5,447 nt of DNA from UBA7067 sp051880615 (GTDB lineage: Bacteria; Bacillota; Clostridia; Oscillospirales; Acutalibacteraceae): contig JBJEOH010000058.1 of NCBI GenBank assembly GCA_051880615.1, forward strand, positions 1-5,447, in the 5' to 3' direction. Numbering within the stretch: position 1 is the stretch's first letter; every line of letters begins with the position of its first letter. Shown here one piece after another: positions 4,805 to 5,447 of this stretch. The position numbers were made by a program, and so were the translations under genes. The notes below the pieces were generated by a model. The model made no database searches, had not been told where the DNA came from, and saw nothing but the letters and a program-made list of their open reading frames with translations.

Positions 4805-5447
4805 ATGGATTACAGAGTATTGACCGAAGCAGAGCGTAAATACACCTTCAGCCAAAGTCAGCAGCTCTCTATGCAGACCGGTCTTATCGGATATTTGAGA
4901 GCCGACTTCGGTTCTAACGGGAACGAGTTTTGGACGACTTGGAACGATTTCAGAAAAGACTTGAAAACCGATGAATTTAAGGCTGAATTTGATGATGTGA
5001 TAAACGGATTGCGTGACGGCGATGTTTTGTCCGGCAGAAAGGCTATGTCCTCTTACTGTTATTCCACTCCCGACAGCTCCTTTAATGATGACCGCAACCA
5101 TTATGGCATTCGTCTTGATACGGAAAAGTACAGCTATCTTATGAGATTTAACCCCAACAGGGGCGAGTACAATCTGTACTGCTATTGCTATCAGAAAGAG
5201 TGGCTGAACAACCACTTGAAAAATGCCGAGCGTGGTATCCGATTTATTGACCCGCACTATCAGGAGCAGTTTCGCATTGCGGACGGAGAAAAAATCTCAA
5301 TCAAGCTCGGCGACGGCAAAACAATGGAGAGAACTTGCAGATATATCGACGACTACCATTTGGAGGTCGGCACAAATCTCTACCATATCTGCGAATTTGC
5401 CGAGCTTTGCGAGAGAAACGGTCATACCGTAGAACCAGCCGCAAAAG
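4805..5447 (+). CDS. LPD28-type mobile-element protein (3'-truncated by window)
   Basis: The frame is open from ATG 4805 to the right edge (214 full codons) with no stop. GAGG at 4793-4796 gives eight-base spacing to ATG 4805; an in-frame ATG at 4799 overlaps the previous stop (TGATG) but is too close to the site. The N-terminal part (residues 1-155) starts MDYRVLTEAERKYTFSQSQQ and includes a Tyr/Cys-rich strand (YNLYCYCYQKEW) and GIRFIDPHYQEQFRI. Residues about 163-205 (KISIKLGDGK, then RTCRYIDDYHLEVG and NLYHICEFAE) match my memory of the LPD28 'large polyvalent protein associated' domain. Such domains occur in proteins of conjugative elements and phages, sometimes fused to nucleases, methylases or peptidases in huge polyproteins. 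Here it follows in the same operon as three other unknown cargo genes. What lies beyond the edge cannot be seen. Role unknown; the domain name rests on recall, not a search. Confidence 0.85.
   Translation, partial: MDYRVLTEAERKYTFSQSQQLSMQTGLIGYLRADFGSNGNEFWTTWNDFRKDLKTDEFKAEFDDVINGLRDGDVLSGRKAMSSYCYSTPDSSFNDDRNHYGIRLDTEKYSYLMRFNPNRGEYNLYCYCYQKEWLNNHLKNAERGIRFIDPHYQEQFRIADGEKISIKLGDGKTMERTCRYIDDYHLEVGTNLYHICEFAELCERNGHTVEPAAK

Noticed and set aside
4748..5257. Minus-strand frame of 169 codons and a plus-strand frame at 5223-5432
   Set aside because: Both overlap the LPD28-type gene, which is open from 4805 to the edge, has a ribosome site and gives a coherent protein; the others are shadows.
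1..5447. CRISPR array, tRNA/rRNA, insertion sequence, integrase attachment site
   Set aside because: I saw no evenly spaced identical short repeats, no tRNA-like cloverleaf, no transposase motifs with inverted ends and no direct-repeat junctions; the adhesin repeats are diverged protein domains.

Overview
The window looks like part of a conjugative or integrative element of a low-to-mid GC Firmicute, most likely a gut Clostridia (Oscillospiraceae or Lachnospiraceae type). The reasons are a Gram-positive cell-wall-anchored surface protein, strong purine-rich ribosome binding sites before every gene, tight all-plus-strand packing, and a downstream gene whose C-terminal part I recognise as the LPD28 type ('large polyvalent protein associated' domain) carried by Firmicute mobile elements. 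This assignment is inference from gene types. The window contains no relaxase, integrase, coupling protein or sortase.

Layout: (1) Positions 1-2972 are the C-terminal 989 residues of a very large sortase-anchored adhesin or pilin-like protein. It has nine diverged CnaB/SpaA-type prealbumin-fold domains, then a TPKTG sorting signal, a membrane segment and a lysine tail. Its 5' end lies outside the window. (2) Positions 2972-3061 encode a 29-residue single-pass membrane peptide whose start codon overlaps the adhesin stop (TAATG). (3) A GC-rich 11-bp hairpin with a GAAA loop and a short T-rich tail (3073-3107) separates this surface module from what follows. (4) Positions 3121-5447 hold five closely packed genes (gaps of 5-13 nt and one 23-nt overlap): a 97-aa protein with a C-terminal cysteine cluster; a 197-aa unknown; a 77-aa helical protein with a possible helix-hairpin-helix; a 185-aa acidic unknown; and an LPD28-type protein cut by the right edge.

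How they may work together: the adhesin and the membrane peptide are translationally linked and probably act at the cell envelope, for example in cell-cell contact during transfer or in host attachment. The downstream cluster consists of small soluble cargo proteins typical of the accessory parts of such elements; none has a function I can state. I see no promoter between the two modules, so the downstream genes are probably transcribed by read-through of the hairpin. Every stretch longer than 300 bases is occupied by a gene.
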